From: Paenibacillus sp. ACRRY
GTDB lineage: Bacteria > Bacillota > Bacilli > Paenibacillales > Paenibacillaceae
DNA: 64,000 nucleotides
Assembly: GCF_022346995.1 (NCBI RefSeq)
Contig: NZ_JAKRNM010000005.1
Span: 186,001 to 250,000, forward strand
Direction of reading: 5' to 3'
Translations under genes and position numbers: made by a program
Part shown: positions 8,716-16,941 of the stretch, piece by piece
Layout: every line of letters starts with the position of its first letter
Numbering within the stretch: position 1 is the stretch's first letter
Notes under the pieces: model-generated
The model's database searches: none
Told to the model about the DNA's origin: nothing
The model's input: only the letters and a program-made list of their open reading frames with translations

Positions 8716-9267
8716 ATGAAGAGATTTTGGGGGCTAACCGCAATCGTATCATTGATTTTTCTGCTCGCTGGATGTGGTGGTAAAGACGGATTTACCATTT
8801 TTATCATTGATAATCAAGGTAATCCATCCGTGATCGGAGAACAGTTACAGACCAATCTGCAGCAAAAACTGGGTGAGGAACCTAAAGTGGAAGTCATTAC
8901 AAGCGCAATGTATGATGTACAGAAAATTATGGTAGAGTACGCAGCAGGCAGTCATGATATCTTCATTCTGCCAGAGGCAGATATGAAACAATACGGAAGC
9001 AATGGTTCTAACATTCCGCTGGATGATACATTTGATCCTGAGAAGTATGAGCGTGGTGTATTTGAGGGAGCAGTGTTGGTTGAAGATGGACAAGGAGACA
9101 ATGGCACCGATATGAAGCAAGAAACCCATCTCTATGGCATCCCACTCGAAGATATGCAGATGTTCAAGGATGTGGAATATGCTGCCCAAAATTTGTTTGC
9201 AACCATTCCGCTATCGGCTGCCAATGTTGAAGAATCCAAAAAAGTGCTGAAGGCGCTGACAGAATAG
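8716..9267 (+). CDS. Lipoprotein of unknown function
   Basis: 183 residues from the ATG at 8716 (AAAGGGGGAA upstream); the frame is open from 8620 but without a ribosome site. The signal peptide has a basic start, a hydrophobic core and the lipobox LLAGC, so Cys19 should be lipidated. The mature part begins with alternating beta/alpha segments (FTIFIIDNQGN..., PKVEVITSAMYDVQKIMVEYAAGSHDIFILPE) reminiscent of a small periplasmic-binding-like fold. It lies 34 bases before a CobU-like gene on the same strand. No function assigned. Confidence 0.7.
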   Translation: MKRFWGLTAIVSLIFLLAGCGGKDGFTIFIIDNQGNPSVIGEQLQTNLQQKLGEEPKVEVITSAMYDVQKIMVEYAAGSHDIFILPEADMKQYGSNGSNIPLDDTFDPEKYERGVFEGAVLVEDGQGDNGTDMKQETHLYGIPLEDMQMFKDVEYAAQNLFATIPLSAANVEESKKVLKALTE

Positions 9268-9301
9268 CGTATAAGTATGGTAACTGAAGGAGGGGAGCGG
9301 A

Positions 9302-9841
9302 TTGCTGATTACGGTCACTGGCGGGATAGGGAGTGGTAAAACCAGGTTTGCCCTAGGTTATGCAGCTCAAATCAGCCGGGAAGGAATCTATTTATCCACA
9401 GGCGATCATGATCCGGTGATTCCGGAACTGCCATCCGCTCATTATCGAGCCATTTCAGCCGGAAATGGCCATCACCTGACGGAAGTCATTCACCAGATTA
9501 ATCGGGAATCGAATCTGTTTCTGGCTGATCAGCGAATTGTCATAGTAGACAGCCTGACATCGTGGATGGCTGCCGGATTTAGAGCAACGGATGATCTTGA
9601 TCAACAACGCGTACATACACAGCAGCTGCTTGATGCCTTACTATCTTATCAAGGCAAGCTGCTGGTCATTACCAATGAAATGCATGGTTCCCTGTATCCA
9701 TCGGAAGAGGAGCGTATTTTTGCCGCAAGGATGGCATCGGTGAATCGTGCACTGCAGTCTCACTCGGAACGCTTGTACATGGTGGTATCGGGACTAGCCA
9801 TTGATCTGAAGAAGCAAGAAGTAAGGTACAACGGTAACTGA
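9302..9841 (+). CDS. CobU-like P-loop protein (adenosylcobinamide kinase/guanylyltransferase family, divergent)
   Basis: 179 residues from a TTG start with AAGGAGGGG at 9288-9295. Walker A is VTGGIGSGKTRFA and the Walker-B-like strand is IVIVDSLTSW. The C-terminal VITNEMHGSLYPSEEERIF... ARMASVNRAL and MVVSGLAIDLK match the CobU layout. CobU phosphorylates adenosylcobinamide and transfers GMP to it. The guanylylated-His segment normally reading like RHRxxRPxxW is replaced by AHYRAISAGNGHHLTEV, so full bifunctionality is doubtful. A cobalamin adenosyltransferase lies ~1 kb downstream, consistent with B12 metabolism. Confidence 0.65.
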   Translation: MLITVTGGIGSGKTRFALGYAAQISREGIYLSTGDHDPVIPELPSAHYRAISAGNGHHLTEVIHQINRESNLFLADQRIVIVDSLTSWMAAGFRATDDLDQQRVHTQQLLDALLSYQGKLLVITNEMHGSLYPSEEERIFAARMASVNRALQSHSERLYMVVSGLAIDLKKQEVRYNGN

Positions 9842-9869
9842 GCATCATAGGTCAAGATGACAGGCAAAC

Positions 9870-9911
9870 AAAAGCCTCCGTAACCACAGGCTGTGGTACG
9901 GAGGCTTATTT
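9870..9911. terminator. Bidirectional terminator
   Basis: Near-perfect long stem: AAGCCTCCGTA with CCACA paired to TGTGG and TACGGAGGCTT (9872-9907). It separates the convergent CobU-like and DedA genes. Confidence 0.85.
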
Positions 9912-9956
9912 ATATGAGAGATGTATAATTCCATTTCAGTTGCGTGAGAGGCGATT

Positions 9957-10568
9957 CTATTTGCGTTTTTTCATACGTCTGATCCACCAGATTACGCATC
10001 CAACCAGGATAATGGCGAGCAGCGCATATACCACCAGTGAATAGACGTCCATAAAGTGCAAAATGTTTTCCCAAGAAGCGCCAAGCGCGGCCCCAACCGA
10101 GACCAAAATAATGTTCCAGGCGAGTGTCCCGATGGTGGTGAAGAGGACGAATAAACCGAATTTCATGTTGGACATGCCTGCAGGAATGGAGATGAGACTG
10201 CGAACAAGAGGCACCATGCGGCAGAATAATACAGTCCACATTCCATATTTGTCAAACCATGCATCTACACGGTGGATATCTTCTTTTTTGATTCGCAGAA
10301 TATGTCCCCAGCGATCTACAATTTTCTCCAGACGCTCCACATCAATCAGCAGTCCGATCCCATAGAGAATCACTGCACCCAGCACGGAACCGATGGTAGC
10401 CGCAATGATAACACCTGGAAGAGTAAGGCTGGTGTAAGTCGTCATAAATCCGCCAAAAGGCAAAATAATCTCCGAAGGAATGGGAGGAAATACGTTTTCG
10501 AGCGCAATAATGAGTGCGATGCCTATGTAGCCGTATTGTTCCATGAAATCGGTTATCCAGTTTTGCAT
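9957..10568 (-). CDS. DedA family membrane protein
   Basis: 203 residues from the ATG at 10566-10568, which has GGAGACG on the minus strand; a longer frame to 10688 lacks a ribosome site. Motifs of the DedA/SNARE-associated family are clear: E-N-x-x-P-P-I-P-S-E (ENVFPPIPSE), the F/L-x-R-x-x-P-x-x-R motif as FCRMVPLVRSLISIPAG, and several membrane helices. DedA proteins are proton-dependent membrane transporters; members of the superfamily flip phospholipid or undecaprenyl phosphate. The C-terminus is basic (RRMKKRK). Confidence 0.9.
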   Translation of the reverse strand: MQNWITDFMEQYGYIGIALIIALENVFPPIPSEIILPFGGFMTTYTSLTLPGVIIAATIGSVLGAVILYGIGLLIDVERLEKIVDRWGHILRIKKEDIHRVDAWFDKYGMWTVLFCRMVPLVRSLISIPAGMSNMKFGLFVLFTTIGTLAWNIILVSVGAALGASWENILHFMDVYSLVVYALLAIILVGCVIWWIRRMKKRK

Positions 10569-10795
10569 AATCGTCTCCTCTACTTTTGATTTACCTGAAT
10601 TTGACGTATACTCGGGCAGAGCACGCCAATTCATATATACGTGCAAAGGGTACAAGCGGTTTCTGAAAAAAATGCATTTCCGTATCAAGCAGAGGTCAAG
10701 TATACTGGTTAAGTTGAGATTAGAAGGGCAGGCATATTAAGAATTAACCGATGTTATGCCATATGATTGAAATTAAACATTTGGAGGGATTGCAA

Positions 10796-11371
10796 ATGGG
10801 TATCTATACACGAACAGGTGATGAAGGGCAAACTTCGGTCATCGGAGGACGGGTTATTAAAGACGACGACCGCGTTGAAGCTTACGGTACCATCGATGAG
10901 TTGAATTGTTTTGTCGGCCAGGCAATCAGTTTGATTGATGATACAGAGGGGAAATTCGAGGATTTGCGCGAACATTTGCTGGAGGTTCAGCAAGAATTAT
11001 TTGATTGCGGGTCGGACCTGGCGTTTGTGAAAATCAGCGAAACCAAATACAAAGTGCGGGATGACATGGTCACCCGGCTTGAACAATGGATTGATCAGTA
11101 TGACGCGGAGAACCCGAAAGTGGAACGGTTCATTATCCCGGGAGGCAGCCCGCTGTCTTCAGCACTTCATGTGTGCCGTACAGTATGCCGCCGTGCTGAG
11201 CGCCGCACGGTAACATTGGGACAGCATACGGATATTAATCCTTCGGTACGCCGTTACTTGAACCGTCTGTCTGATTATTTCTTCGTTGTAGCACGGACCG
11301 CCAATGCCAGACAGCAGGTGTCGGATATTGAATATGTACGGAGCAAAAAAGTGTTCCGCCGCAAAGAATGA
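10796..11371 (+). CDS. Cob(I)yrinic acid a,c-diamide / cob(I)alamin adenosyltransferase, PduO type
   Basis: 191 residues from ATG 10796 with GGAGGG 9 bases upstream. The start YTRTGDEGQTSVIGGRVIKDDDRVEAYGTIDELN is the ATP-binding signature of PduO-type adenosyltransferases. FIIPGGS and CRRAERR in the C-terminal helix bundle are the conserved substrate-contact residues. It converts Co(I) corrinoid plus ATP to adenosylcobalamin in the cytoplasm. Its stop overlaps the next start (ATGA at 11368-11371), so it is translationally coupled to the pseudouridine synthase. Confidence 0.9.
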   Translation: MGIYTRTGDEGQTSVIGGRVIKDDDRVEAYGTIDELNCFVGQAISLIDDTEGKFEDLREHLLEVQQELFDCGSDLAFVKISETKYKVRDDMVTRLEQWIDQYDAENPKVERFIIPGGSPLSSALHVCRTVCRRAERRTVTLGQHTDINPSVRRYLNRLSDYFFVVARTANARQQVSDIEYVRSKKVFRRKE

Positions 11372-12351
11372 GCGGCTATTATTCGCCGATTGTCTACACC
11401 GTTCCCGAACATGAAGATGGCTGGCTGCTGAAAACCGTGCTTCAGCGGCGGCTGCAGGTATCGCGCAAGCTCTTGTCCAGGCTGAAGATCACGGAGCAGG
11501 GAATTATGTTAAATGGAGAACGCGTGTATATCAGCGTGAAAGTATCGGCTGGAGATATCGTGGAAATTCGGATGGAACAAGAGGAATCGGATGACATTTT
11601 GCCGGAATCCATTCCTTTTTCCATTTTGTATGAAGATGAGCATTTGCTTATTGTTAACAAGGATGCCGGCGTCATTGTGCATCCGACACATGGACACTAT
11701 ACAGGAACGTTGGCGAATGGGGTTGTACATTACTGGAAGTCCAAGGGAGAGCGTTTCCGGTTTAGACCCATACATCGTCTGGATCAGGAGACTTCCGGGG
11801 TGCTGGCCATTGCCAAAAATCCATATGTGCATCAGCATGTGTCTGAACAGATGATCGCGGGAACCGTAGATAAAAAATACATTGCATTTGTGCATGGCAG
11901 CCCCGCTCCTGCTCAGGGGTCCGTTGATGGCGCTATTGATCGTGATCCGGAGGAGCCTCATCGCCGTATTGTCACGCCTGACGGCTACGCAGCAAGGACG
12001 TTGTACAGCACGGGTACCCGGTGGGACGGAGGGACTGCAAGTGCGGTCAGCCTGAAGCTGGAGAGTGGAAGAACTCATCAGATTCGTGTACATATGACTT
12101 CTGTCGGGTGTCCGTTGATCGGAGATCGAATGTACAAGACACTACCTACGGATGAGATTGATGAACAGACGGCTGCAATGCGAGAAGAACGGGACTTGTG
12201 GATCGATCGCCAGGCATTGCATGCCTGCGAGCTGTCGTTTGTTCATCCACTTACACAGGAACGTATGACGTTCCATGCACCCTTTCCTTCAGATATGGCT
12301 GCGCTGGAGAAACGTTTAGATAACGAGGCGAAGCCAAGGGAAGAGTTGTAG
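11368..12351 (+). CDS. RluA-family RNA pseudouridine synthase
   Basis: 327 residues. N-terminal S4-like RNA-binding segment (residues ~14-70, VSRKLLSRLKITEQGIMLNGERV) precedes the synthase domain. The catalytic motif HRLDQETSGVLAIAK holds the active Asp, and RTHQIRVHM is the second family signature. It isomerises specific uridines in rRNA or tRNA. Members such as RluD, RluC and Bacillus YlyB/YjbO cannot be told apart from sequence alone. Coupled by a 4-base overlap to the adenosyltransferase gene. Confidence 0.88.
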   Translation: MSGYYSPIVYTVPEHEDGWLLKTVLQRRLQVSRKLLSRLKITEQGIMLNGERVYISVKVSAGDIVEIRMEQEESDDILPESIPFSILYEDEHLLIVNKDAGVIVHPTHGHYTGTLANGVVHYWKSKGERFRFRPIHRLDQETSGVLAIAKNPYVHQHVSEQMIAGTVDKKYIAFVHGSPAPAQGSVDGAIDRDPEEPHRRIVTPDGYAARTLYSTGTRWDGGTASAVSLKLESGRTHQIRVHMTSVGCPLIGDRMYKTLPTDEIDEQTAAMREERDLWIDRQALHACELSFVHPLTQERMTFHAPFPSDMAALEKRLDNEAKPREEL

Positions 12352-12545
12352 GGGCTCGAATTACCATTTGTGGAGTCTATTAAGATGCTGCTGCGATCTA
12401 AGGAGGCAGACATTCCTTGTTCCATGTTGTTTTAAATCGTTTTAAACGTATGGCGATGGTATTGATTTAGCTCGACTTTTGGATTTGCGAAGCAAACCAA
12501 GGTAAGAGATAAATCAAAACCGGAGCATTTTAGGAGGACATTGTA

Positions 12546-12911
12546 ATGAGTAAACTGAAAGTGTATCAGTATGCAAAATGCGGAACTTGCCGCAAAGCAG
12601 TAAAATGGCTTGAAGCCCAAGGACACGAACTGGAGTTAATCCCCATTTTCGACACACCCCCGTCTGAGGCCGAATTAACCGAGCTCATTCAGAAGAGCGG
12701 ACTTGAAGTGAAGAAGTTTTTCAATACAAGTGGAGAAGTGTACAAGGAGCAGCAGTTGAAGGACAAGCTGCCTGGCATGTCTGCTGAAGAGCAGATCCGT
12801 CTGCTCGCCTCCAATGGCCGTCTGATTAAGCGTCCAATCGTGACAGATGGGGAGCAGGTGACCGTAGGATTCAAGGAAGAGACGTATGAACAGCAATGGA
12901 ACAACGCTTAG
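12546..12911 (+). CDS. ArsC/Spx-family thioredoxin-fold protein (YusI-like)
   Basis: 121 residues, AGGAGG just upstream (~12532). The active site CGTCRKA (residues ~13-19) is a CxxC version of the ArsC/Spx fold. KKFFNTSGEVYKEQQLKDKL and LLASNGRLIKRPIV... VTVGFKEE match the family core closely, as in Bacillus YusI. It is annotated in relatives as an arsenate-reductase-family protein, but the glutaredoxin-type CxxC and absence of ars neighbours argue for a general thiol role rather than arsenic resistance. Confidence 0.85.
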   Translation: MSKLKVYQYAKCGTCRKAVKWLEAQGHELELIPIFDTPPSEAELTELIQKSGLEVKKFFNTSGEVYKEQQLKDKLPGMSAEEQIRLLASNGRLIKRPIVTDGEQVTVGFKEETYEQQWNNA

Positions 12912-12960
12912 AAATAGGCTGAGTGACGTGTCTGTCCATTCATAAATGAAGCCGATTAGC

Positions 12961-12993
12961 AGCCCTGAAATGTTCAATATTCAGGGCTTTTTT
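12961..12993 (+). terminator. Terminator after the YusI-like gene
   Basis: AGCCCTGAA ... TTCAGGGCT stem (loop ~ATGTTCAATA) followed by TTTTTT. Confidence 0.85.
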
Positions 12994-13018
12994 GGCTGCA
13001 CGATGCTTGGCGGAACTA

Positions 13019-13027
13019 TGCTATAAT
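13019..13027 (+). promoter_or_regulatory. Extended -10 promoter for the exonuclease operon
   Basis: TGCTATAAT matches the extended -10 consensus exactly and lies ~58 bases before the exonuclease start. No good -35 is present at 16-18 bases upstream. Confidence 0.5.
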
Positions 13028-13084
13028 GATAGAATTAGTTTCGATATTTTATTGCTATATACAGATAGGAGAGAACAAAATCAA

Positions 13085-13978
13085 GTGAATCAACGTAATG
13101 AACCTACTTTGTTGCTGGTAGACGGTATGGCGGTGTTGTTCCGTGCATTTTATGCGACATCTGCAAGCGGATATATCAGACGTACAAAGGCAGGCTTGCC
13201 AACCAACGCGGTATACGGATTTATCCGTTATTTCTGGGATGCGGTTCAGACTTTCGGACCAAGTCATGTGGTATGCTGCTGGGATATGGGTGGCAAGACG
13301 TTTCGCGGTGAAGAGTACGCGGCATACAAAGGCAATCGTCCCGAAGCGCCGAATGATCTGATTCCCCAGTTTGCATTGATTCGTGAAGTCATGGACAGTC
13401 TGGGTATTCCGAACATTGGAGCAGAGGGGTATGAAGCCGATGATTGCATCGGTACACTGGCCAAGTATTATACGGAACAGACGGATATGAACGTGATGGT
13501 ACTGACCGGCGACCATGATATGCTTCAGCTGATCAATGACCGCACAAGCATTATTATTATGAAAAAGGGCCACGGCAACTACATGGTTTACACGCCTGAA
13601 TCTCTGATGGCAGAGAAGCAATTGACCCCTCGCCAAGTCATTGATATGAAAGGTCTGATGGGGGATGCAAGTGACAATTACCCTGGAGTACGTGGAATCG
13701 GTGAGAAAACAGCTCTAAAACTCGTGCAGGAATATGGCACCATTGAGGGTATTCTGGATAATCTGGATAAACTCACACCATCGGTACGAAAAAAAATCGA
13801 GAATGATCTCGACATGCTGCATCTGTCCCGTAAACTGGCAGAGATTCACTGCGCTGTTCCGGTAGCCTGCGCACTGGATGTATGTGAATTGCGTCTTGAT
13901 CCGGATATGGTGATGGACAAGTTCGAACAACTTGAGATGAAGAGCCTGGGCTCTTGGATGGGAGTGGCAATAGGGTGA
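13085..13978 (+). CDS. 5'-3' exonuclease (Pol I N-terminal-like, YpcP type)
   Basis: 297 residues from the GTG at 13085, which has AGGAGAG at ~13067-13073; the longer frame to 12992 runs through the promoter. Metal-binding carboxylate motifs of the PIN/FEN fold are visible: LLVDGMAVLFRAF, GYEADDCIGT, VLTGDHDMLQL. A helix-hairpin-helix follows (GDASDNYPGVRGIGEKTALKL). The protein stops after this domain, so it is the stand-alone flap/5' exonuclease that removes RNA primers, not DNA polymerase I. It overlaps the next gene by 4 bases. Confidence 0.88.
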   Translation: MNQRNEPTLLLVDGMAVLFRAFYATSASGYIRRTKAGLPTNAVYGFIRYFWDAVQTFGPSHVVCCWDMGGKTFRGEEYAAYKGNRPEAPNDLIPQFALIREVMDSLGIPNIGAEGYEADDCIGTLAKYYTEQTDMNVMVLTGDHDMLQLINDRTSIIIMKKGHGNYMVYTPESLMAEKQLTPRQVIDMKGLMGDASDNYPGVRGIGEKTALKLVQEYGTIEGILDNLDKLTPSVRKKIENDLDMLHLSRKLAEIHCAVPVACALDVCELRLDPDMVMDKFEQLEMKSLGSWMGVAIG

Positions 13979-15090
13979 GCAACATGCAGACAAAACGTGC
14001 CGGTAGAAAGTGGTGGACAGGGGCTATGGCCCTCGTCCTGGCTTTGCCGGTATTACTATCAGGCGCAGTAAGCGCTCCGCAAACAGCCGATGCAAAAGCG
14101 GCAATTAGCACCAAAGTACAGAAAGTAAAAGCAGCAGGACGAAATTTCACCGTACAAACGGTAAGCATTCCCAAAGGAACACCGGTTACTGTAGGATTAG
14201 CCAAGAAGCAGGTAGGACAAACGGCAACATTGCCTTCCATTGTAAAAGCATATGGTGCTCAAGCAGCCATTAATGGGGCGTTCTTTGAAGCATATAATGG
14301 AGCACCAGATCCTTATGGCATGTTGATAGCAAATGGAAAAGTCATACATATTGGACGATACGGAACAACGATAGGTTTCAAGGAAGATGGAACAGCAATT
14401 ATGGATTCACTTCAGGTAAGTCTTACAGGTAAAGTTACCGATTCAGCAGGTAAGTCACGCAGCTGGTACGCAACATTCATTAACCGTACGCCTTCTGCGA
14501 GTGCAAGCATTTCAATGCTATATACTCCAGAGCGTGGTCCAAAAGTTGGATTCAAGGGTGGTACTGCAGTTGTGATGGAGAAAGGGATTGTCACCAAAAA
14601 AGTAGCCAATAACAATGTGGCGATTCCAAAGAATGGATCTGTATTGGTCTTTACGGGCAATCAGAAATCCACTGCAGATCGCTTCGCTGTGGGATCAACT
14701 GTAGAAATGAACTATAAATATACCAACGCATCAGGCAAAGAGATCCCTTGGGAGGACGTAGTAACCGCTGTTGGTGCTGGTCCTCGTCTTGTGAAAGACG
14801 GTAAAGTTGCAGTGAACCCAACCAGCGAAGGATTCAAGGATACCAAGATTCTGAATGCCTCGGGTGCCAGAAGCGGGATCGCCATCATGGCTGACGGTTC
14901 AGTAATGCTTGCAACTGTGTCGGGAGCCACCATTAAGGAGTGGGCGGCAGTCATGCAGAAGCTGGGTGCCAAGCAGGCCATGAATCTGGATGGCGGAGCT
15001 TCCTCGGGCTTGTATGCAGGTGGCAAGATGTTGACTTCACCAGGGCGGCTGTTAAGTAATACACTCGTTTTTGGCGGCTCAGTCCGTTAA
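13975..15090 (+). CDS. Secreted phosphodiester glycosidase family (NAGPA domain) protein
   Basis: 371 residues if read from the GTG at 13975 (GTGA overlap with the exonuclease stop); the ATG at 13984 is an alternative. A signal peptide is evident: basic start KRAGRKWW, hydrophobic core, and AxA-like cleavage near SAPQTADAKA. The NAGPA fold signatures are AAINGAFFEAYNG, the GxR/GPRLV segment, and the C-terminal NLDGGASSGLYAGGKML. These domains cleave alpha-N-acetylglucosamine-1-phosphodiesters, and bacterial members are linked to exopolysaccharide or teichoic-acid-like substrates. A second, membrane-anchored member lies at 61779-62843. Confidence 0.85.
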   Translation: MSNMQTKRAGRKWWTGAMALVLALPVLLSGAVSAPQTADAKAAISTKVQKVKAAGRNFTVQTVSIPKGTPVTVGLAKKQVGQTATLPSIVKAYGAQAAINGAFFEAYNGAPDPYGMLIANGKVIHIGRYGTTIGFKEDGTAIMDSLQVSLTGKVTDSAGKSRSWYATFINRTPSASASISMLYTPERGPKVGFKGGTAVVMEKGIVTKKVANNNVAIPKNGSVLVFTGNQKSTADRFAVGSTVEMNYKYTNASGKEIPWEDVVTAVGAGPRLVKDGKVAVNPTSEGFKDTKILNASGARSGIAIMADGSVMLATVSGATIKEWAAVMQKLGAKQAMNLDGGASSGLYAGGKMLTSPGRLLSNTLVFGGSVR

Positions 15091-15121
15091 AGTACTAATT
15101 GTTGTGGGAGGTATGAAGCAC

Positions 15122-15811
15122 ATGACAATCGCACATGATCAACAGTCAGCAGAACGTAATACAGCTGTTCTTGCTATTAATGTGGGCAAGCCTCAGCCAT
15201 TGCCTGGCCAGAAGCGTGAAGTGCTAAGCGGGATTGTCAAACTTCCCGTATCCGGCCCGGTTTTCCTGTCATTCACTGGAATGACAGGAGATGGCCAGGC
15301 GGACCTGGAGAATCACGGCGGACCGGATAAGGCTGTTTGTGTATACGATTACAGTCGATATTCCGCACTGGAACAACTGATGGAGCGCAAGCTGGAATGG
15401 GGAGCTTGTGGTGAGAATTTAACGGTTGAAGGCTGTTCCGAGGATCAAGTCCGGATTGGTGATGTATATGAACTGGGCGGAGCCTTGGTTCAGGTTAGCC
15501 AGCCAAGACAACCCTGCTTCAAGCTCGCTGCCCGGTATGATTTCAAAGCGCTGCCTGTGTATTTCCAGGAAAGCGGCTTTACCGGCTTCTATTTTCGCGT
15601 ACTGGAGGAGGGAGAAGTCGCTCTTGACTCTCCGTTCAGGCGTATCCGCACAGACCCTGCATCTATGACCGTTCTCGAGGCCAACCGGGTCATGCATCAG
15701 GGAAAGAAGGATGCCGCCGGAATGCATGCATTGCTGGCTATTCCATCGCTATCAGATAGCTGGAGGAGAACGTTATTGAAACGTTTGGAGAAGCTGGAGA
15801 GCGGGCAGTAG
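15122..15811 (+). CDS. MOSC domain protein (YiiM-like)
   Basis: 229 residues from the ATG at 15122; an in-frame ATG at 15113 sits directly against the GGGAGG and is less likely. GDGQADLENHGGPDKAVCVYDYSRY and the Cys-bearing QPRQPCFKLAARY are hallmark MOSC segments; the Cys would be the sulfur-carrying or molybdenum-ligand residue. A C-terminal three-helix extension (LEANRVMHQGKKD...) matches the YiiM-type '3-alpha' domain. Function is probably molybdenum-dependent reduction or detoxification of N-hydroxylated compounds, as for YiiM; this is inferred from domain layout. Confidence 0.85.
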   Translation: MTIAHDQQSAERNTAVLAINVGKPQPLPGQKREVLSGIVKLPVSGPVFLSFTGMTGDGQADLENHGGPDKAVCVYDYSRYSALEQLMERKLEWGACGENLTVEGCSEDQVRIGDVYELGGALVQVSQPRQPCFKLAARYDFKALPVYFQESGFTGFYFRVLEEGEVALDSPFRRIRTDPASMTVLEANRVMHQGKKDAAGMHALLAIPSLSDSWRRTLLKRLEKLESGQ

Positions 15812-15881
15812 ATTCACAACATATCATCGTCCAGAACTAAAAATGAATTTCACTTTAAACTAACTTGGGAGTGTGACTAAC

Positions 15882-16760
15882 TTGACGATTTTAGGCGCAA
15901 TTGAAGCTGGGGGAACCAAATTTGTATGTGGGATTGGAACTGAAAATGGTGAGGTGCTTGAACGGGTAAGTTTTCCTACAACGACACCGGAAGAAACGAT
16001 GGCGCAGGTTATCGCTTTCTTTGAAGGCAAGGGGATTGTAGCTTTGGGCGTGGGTTCTTTTGGACCGATTGACCCGATCGAAGGAAGTCCTACGTACGGA
16101 TATATTACAACTACACCGAAGCCTCATTGGGGCCAGTATGATATCATTGGCAAACTCAAGGAACATTTTGATGTGCCGATGACGTTTGATACGGATGTAA
16201 ATGGAGCTGCGCTTGGAGAAGCAACCTGGGGAGCAGCACAAGGACTGGAGAGCTGTCTGTATATCACTGTCGGAACAGGTATCGGTGCCGGTGCAGTTGT
16301 AGGCGGCAAAATGGTTCACGGCTTGTCTCATCCAGAGATGGGACATATTATTGTACGCAGACACCCTGAGGATACATATGAAGGCTTTTGTCCATACCAC
16401 GGGGACTGTCTGGAAGGGCTGGCAGCGGGACCAGCCATCAATAAGCGTTGGAACCAGCCGGCATATGAGCTGCCAGCAGATCACAAAGCCTGGGAGATTG
16501 AGGCACATTATCTGGCGCACGCACTCATGAATTATGTACTGATTCTCACTCCGGAAAAAATTGTGATGGGTGGCGGGGTCATGAAGCAGGAGCACCTGTT
16601 CCCTATGGTGCGCAGCAAATTGCAGGAGCTGTTAAACGGATATGTTCAGCACCCAGCCCTTCACTCGGGGATTGATGAGTATATCGTTCCGCCAGGCCTT
16701 GGCGACAATGCCGGTTTGTGCGGATCGCTGGCCTTGGCCAAATTGGCTTTGAGCAAGTAA
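15882..16760 (+). CDS. ROK-family sugar kinase (fructokinase-like)
   Basis: 292 residues from the TTG at 15882, 10 bases after TTGGGAG; the GTG at 15873 abuts that site. It begins ILGAIEAGGTKFVC, the ATP phosphate-binding loop, with TVGTGIGAGAVV as the second loop. The ROK zinc site is clear: HPEMGH, then EGFCPYHGDCLEGLAAGPA with its Cys/His ligands. The sequence is closest to the ScrK/GmuE-type fructokinases, so fructose or mannose phosphorylation in the cytoplasm is expected. No transporter or hydrolase gene is adjacent. Confidence 0.87.
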   Translation: MTILGAIEAGGTKFVCGIGTENGEVLERVSFPTTTPEETMAQVIAFFEGKGIVALGVGSFGPIDPIEGSPTYGYITTTPKPHWGQYDIIGKLKEHFDVPMTFDTDVNGAALGEATWGAAQGLESCLYITVGTGIGAGAVVGGKMVHGLSHPEMGHIIVRRHPEDTYEGFCPYHGDCLEGLAAGPAINKRWNQPAYELPADHKAWEIEAHYLAHALMNYVLILTPEKIVMGGGVMKQEHLFPMVRSKLQELLNGYVQHPALHSGIDEYIVPPGLGDNAGLCGSLALAKLALSK

Positions 16761-16779
16761 TTCAATTTATCACAAGTGG

Positions 16780-16807
16780 TTGACGAATTTTTCCATTGTG
16801 GTAAGAT
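16780..16807 (+). promoter_or_regulatory. Promoter preceding the HRDC gene
   Basis: TTGACG (16780-16785), 16 bases, TAAGAT (16802-16807). It is followed within ~35 bases by a strong terminator (16839-16882), so reads from it would stop before the HRDC gene unless read-through occurs. Confidence 0.5.
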
Positions 16808-16838
16808 ATGAGCAACAGCATACTACGGTTAATGAGGA

Positions 16839-16882
16839 AGCACCTCTCTTGCAATGAATTTGCGGGAGAGGTGCTTTTTTTG
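16839..16882 (+). terminator. Strong terminator upstream of the HRDC gene
   Basis: AGCACCTCTC (16839-16848) pairs with GAGAGGTGCT (16866-16875), followed by TTTTTTT. It may simply end the ROK kinase transcript, or act as an attenuator for the promoter at 16780. Confidence 0.85.
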
Positions 16883-16941
16883 TTGCCTGGAGGCGGCTCA
16901 TCTAACTGTGAATAGGCTGCAACATTAAGGAGGGGAAATCG

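Noticed and set aside
12431..12449. TTTTAAATCG/TTTTAAACG direct repeat before the YusI-like gene
   Set aside because: Short, AT-rich and without an adjacent promoter or regulator; likely chance.
15891..16595. 234-codon minus-strand ORF across the ROK kinase
   Set aside because: It is antisense to a well-supported kinase with complete motifs; no ribosome site and no recognisable domain.
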